This document shows positions 61,974 through 64,000 of a DNA stretch of 64,000 nucleotides, piece by piece. The DNA is from Cryoendolithus antarcticus (lineage: Eukaryota > Ascomycota > Dothideomycetes > Cladosporiales > Cladosporiaceae). Below the pieces are notes generated by a model, which was given only the letters and a program-made list of their open reading frames with translations, ran no database searches and had not been told where the DNA came from. Location of the stretch: assembly GCA_002077065.1 (NCBI GenBank), contig NAJO01000004.1, forward strand, positions 248,001-312,000, read 5' to 3'. How positions within the stretch are numbered: position 1 is the first letter of the stretch; every line of letters starts with the position of its first letter. The translations under genes and the position numbers were made by a program.

Positions 61974-63789
61974 AACGCTTTGAGGCTCGAGCGGAGTCGG
62001 ATTGGCACCCAAAGATGCAATTCTGATCTTTGTCGATGGATGTCTCCATCGTTGAACCTATCGCAAGATCGCAGGTCACACAAAACTGGTCGCCGTTTTG
62101 GCTGCGGTCTCCCGGGCCGTGCATACCAGCGTGGTAATCTGGAAAGCGCTAGTGCCGTCGATGCGTTCGCCTTCGGGTAGACGCAGCTTGACTGATGCGA
62201 GCGTAGCTGTCGGTTGGTACTTACTGATTGGTCGCTTCTGACAGCATGTCTCACGTGGCGAAGCACCAATACATGTAACTGTCAAGGCCATCTCCTCAAG
62301 TTCGTGGCTGCAACGATTTGAAAAGTGCACTTTCCGCGCAAAGCATCGTGGATATACTGACTGGCCTCGCATAAAGAGAGTCAGAAGTGACTATCTGACG
62401 CTCGATATTCTGGACTCTTCGCTGTGAAATCAGTTATACTGGCAAGCTTCGCCCACCGGTATCGCACTGGCGATCGTGCAGGCAGCCGAAGTGCTAGCCC
62501 TTTCTCTGACTTTGGTCTTCGGGATTGATGTATGCTACACGATCTGTACCATGCCTCCCAAGGGAGATTTACAAGTTCATATCCTACATGAATCGAAGGC
62601 TTGTGGACATATGGACACGGAATACACTGGTACTCACGACGACATAGGTTCTTCATTTGCCGCCAGAGATTCGGCTTGGACGCTCATTCTGCAATGCACC
62701 TTAGCGAGGCATGGCACCGTTTTTGACAGCTGTACCGCATGTATGCAGCCGGCGGAAGACATGGATCGAACGCCGTTGCATGTCCTATGGGAGTACACCA
62801 GGATTGTTGCAATCAGTCTAGTGGCTTGCGGCCGTTGGCCGACTTCTGCTGCACGTCATATTTCCAATACCGATACTAGATGATCCCACTTTCCCAAGGG
62901 CCCGGTTCCCCATGCTTCTGCAGATGACACAGGACGTTCGCAGTGGCATCTCAGCAGCTCTGATGCCGAATATCAGAGTGGTACCCTTCGAGCTCCTGGG
63001 CCCTACCATGTAGACCTCCTGTCTCTGTTGGCAACGCCCACTGGAGCTACAGGTCCGGCATCGCCGGCAAAGACTGATACATCTGCACGCTCCAGCGGAG
63101 CGGACACGCTCTGCCTTCCCCGTACTGCCCCTCGAATGCCAAACGCCTTCACAACAGCACGTTCACGGGATGAACCCATTGCGAGGTAATTTGTCTGGGA
63201 GCGACAGTCGGTATACAAAGGGCTGCGGCCGAATCTCACCTTGGTGGGTGATTCCCTTCTCATAGCTTCGTAATATATCATACCTCTGGGGGAAAGACTG
63301 CTCGCGTTGTGTCATTGTGTCTTGCTCGCCGGCGGCTATTGCATCATACTCGTGTCATTTGTCTCGCTCTTTTATCACATCAACACCTAATCATGTGCTT
63401 TATGCTCTACGAAGGTGCGACTGTGCAGTCAGAGGAATGATTTGACCGCTGGCATCACCATACAACTCTCGCGAGACATTTCGTCTTTCCTGATCTGCTC
63501 ATACCCGGACTGGAGCTGGTAGTAGCTACGACCATCTCAGCCTTGACCATTGAGCGTGCACGCCAAGCAGAGGGAAGCTACTTCGCAGCCTCATCTTGCA
63601 GCAAGTGCGACTCACCGCCGACTGGAGCCCCACCAGCGCACATACACCCTGCGCGGCGCACTGGTCCGTCAACGTGTTCACGGTGGCTATCCGTAGCGAT
63701 CTGTATAACGACATCCTCCAACACACTCTGGGCTGAGGTAACTCGCACACCGCAGCCAAACCATCCCCGCCTGCACCTCTACCGCTACA
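61974..63789. other. Intergenic, no gene seen
   Basis: About 1.8 kb. Frames such as 62476-62883 (plus) and 63003-63281 (minus) have no family features. The distal part should be the promoter of the right-edge gene. Confidence 0.4.
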
Positions 63790-64000
63790 ATGCAGTACGC
63801 AAAGCCGCATTACTGTCAGTGTCAACAGCATCATCGCCCTCAGCATGTGGATGTGGCGGTGAACCAGAGCCATGCGCACAGTAACACCTTCCCCTCCTAC
63901 CTCCAAACGCAACTCGCAAACTGGCGTCCGTTCGATAATCAACATCCGCCTCCGCCACCTCCGCCCTATCAATTGACTTCGCAAGCATACTCGGTACACG
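63790..64000 (+). CDS. Unidentified protein, 5' end only (runs off right edge)
   Basis: An ATG at 63790 opens a frame that stays open to the window end (70 codons). The sequence begins MQYAKPHYC, is Gln/His-rich, and then reads NTFPSYLQTQLANWRPFDNQ followed by a run of prolines (HPPPPPPYQLTS). The FPSYLQ...NWRPFD segment looks conserved and the codon use is C-rich as in nearby genes. In-frame stop TAA lies 48 nt upstream. The family is not recognised; a proline-rich cytoplasmic or nuclear protein is likely. Confidence 0.5.
   Translation, partial: MQYAKPHYCQCQQHHRPQHVDVAVNQSHAHSNTFPSYLQTQLANWRPFDNQHPPPPPPPYQLTSQAYSVH

Noticed and set aside
62476..62883. 135-codon plus-strand frame
   Set aside because: No ATG at its start, no family features and no adjoining exons.
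1..64000. tRNA, rRNA and CRISPR features
   Set aside because: Reading of intergenic parts by eye found no convincing A/B-box pair with a cloverleaf and no array; a covariance-model scan would be the decisive test.

Overview
The window is nuclear DNA of a filamentous ascomycete. Genes are split by short GT-AG introns (mostly 49-62 nt). The set includes a HET-domain protein, a Zn(II)2Cys6 regulator, a fungal microbial-type rhodopsin, a GH92 mannosidase and an LtrA-like membrane protein. Gene content and architecture fit a dothideomycete (Mycosphaerellales-like), but that placement is inference. I rebuilt introns by hand from reading frames and splice signals. I recognise no tRNA, rRNA, CRISPR array or intact transposon. 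Coordinates of spliced genes span first to last coding base; exon limits are in the evidence.

Layout. 0-9 kb: the 5' end of a gene leaving the left edge (minus), a secreted GH92 alpha-mannosidase, a decayed copy of that gene's 3' end about 1.2 kb downstream, and a Kha1-type K+/H+ antiporter. 9-17 kb: a TGL3/4/5-type patatin lipase, mitochondrial tyrosyl-tRNA synthetase (minus), and the CAF-1 subunit CAC2. 17-24 kb: a secreted amidase, an ADAL-type adenosine deaminase (minus), an alpha/beta hydrolase and a cytochrome P450 (minus) whose stop lies 15 nt from the hydrolase stop. 24-33 kb: a disordered Ser/Ala/Lys/Pro-rich protein, an LtrA-like membrane protein with a 21-nt exon, and a 1115-residue coiled-coil protein. 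33-35.5 kb is gene-poor.

35-44.6 kb is the most accessory-looking part: an FBXO31-like F-box protein, a convergent pair of small dimeric alpha/beta-barrel proteins (ABM-like and EthD-like), a small secreted six-cysteine protein, a degenerate tandem repeat and a diverged direct repeat, a HET-domain protein, then DPM2. 44.6-51 kb: splicing factor CWC22 (sharing a 301-bp divergent promoter with DPM2), an N-terminal protein methyltransferase of the Tae1/NTMT1 type (minus), and an aldehyde dehydrogenase. 52-64 kb: a rhodopsin with every key residue of a light-driven proton pump, a three-repeat RPEL protein, a Zn2Cys6 regulator, a monoacylglycerol lipase, SAR1 (minus), a YwbE-domain protein with a C-terminal zinc finger, and the start of a gene that leaves the right edge.

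Most genes are single-copy housekeeping or general metabolic genes with no evident operon-like logic, and I see no secondary-metabolite core enzyme. The points most worth following are the rhodopsin with its neighbours (ALDH upstream, RPEL protein downstream), the GH92 relic with mutations that look like repeat-induced point mutation, the 40-41 kb repeats beside a candidate effector and a HET gene, and the YwbE-zinc-finger protein.
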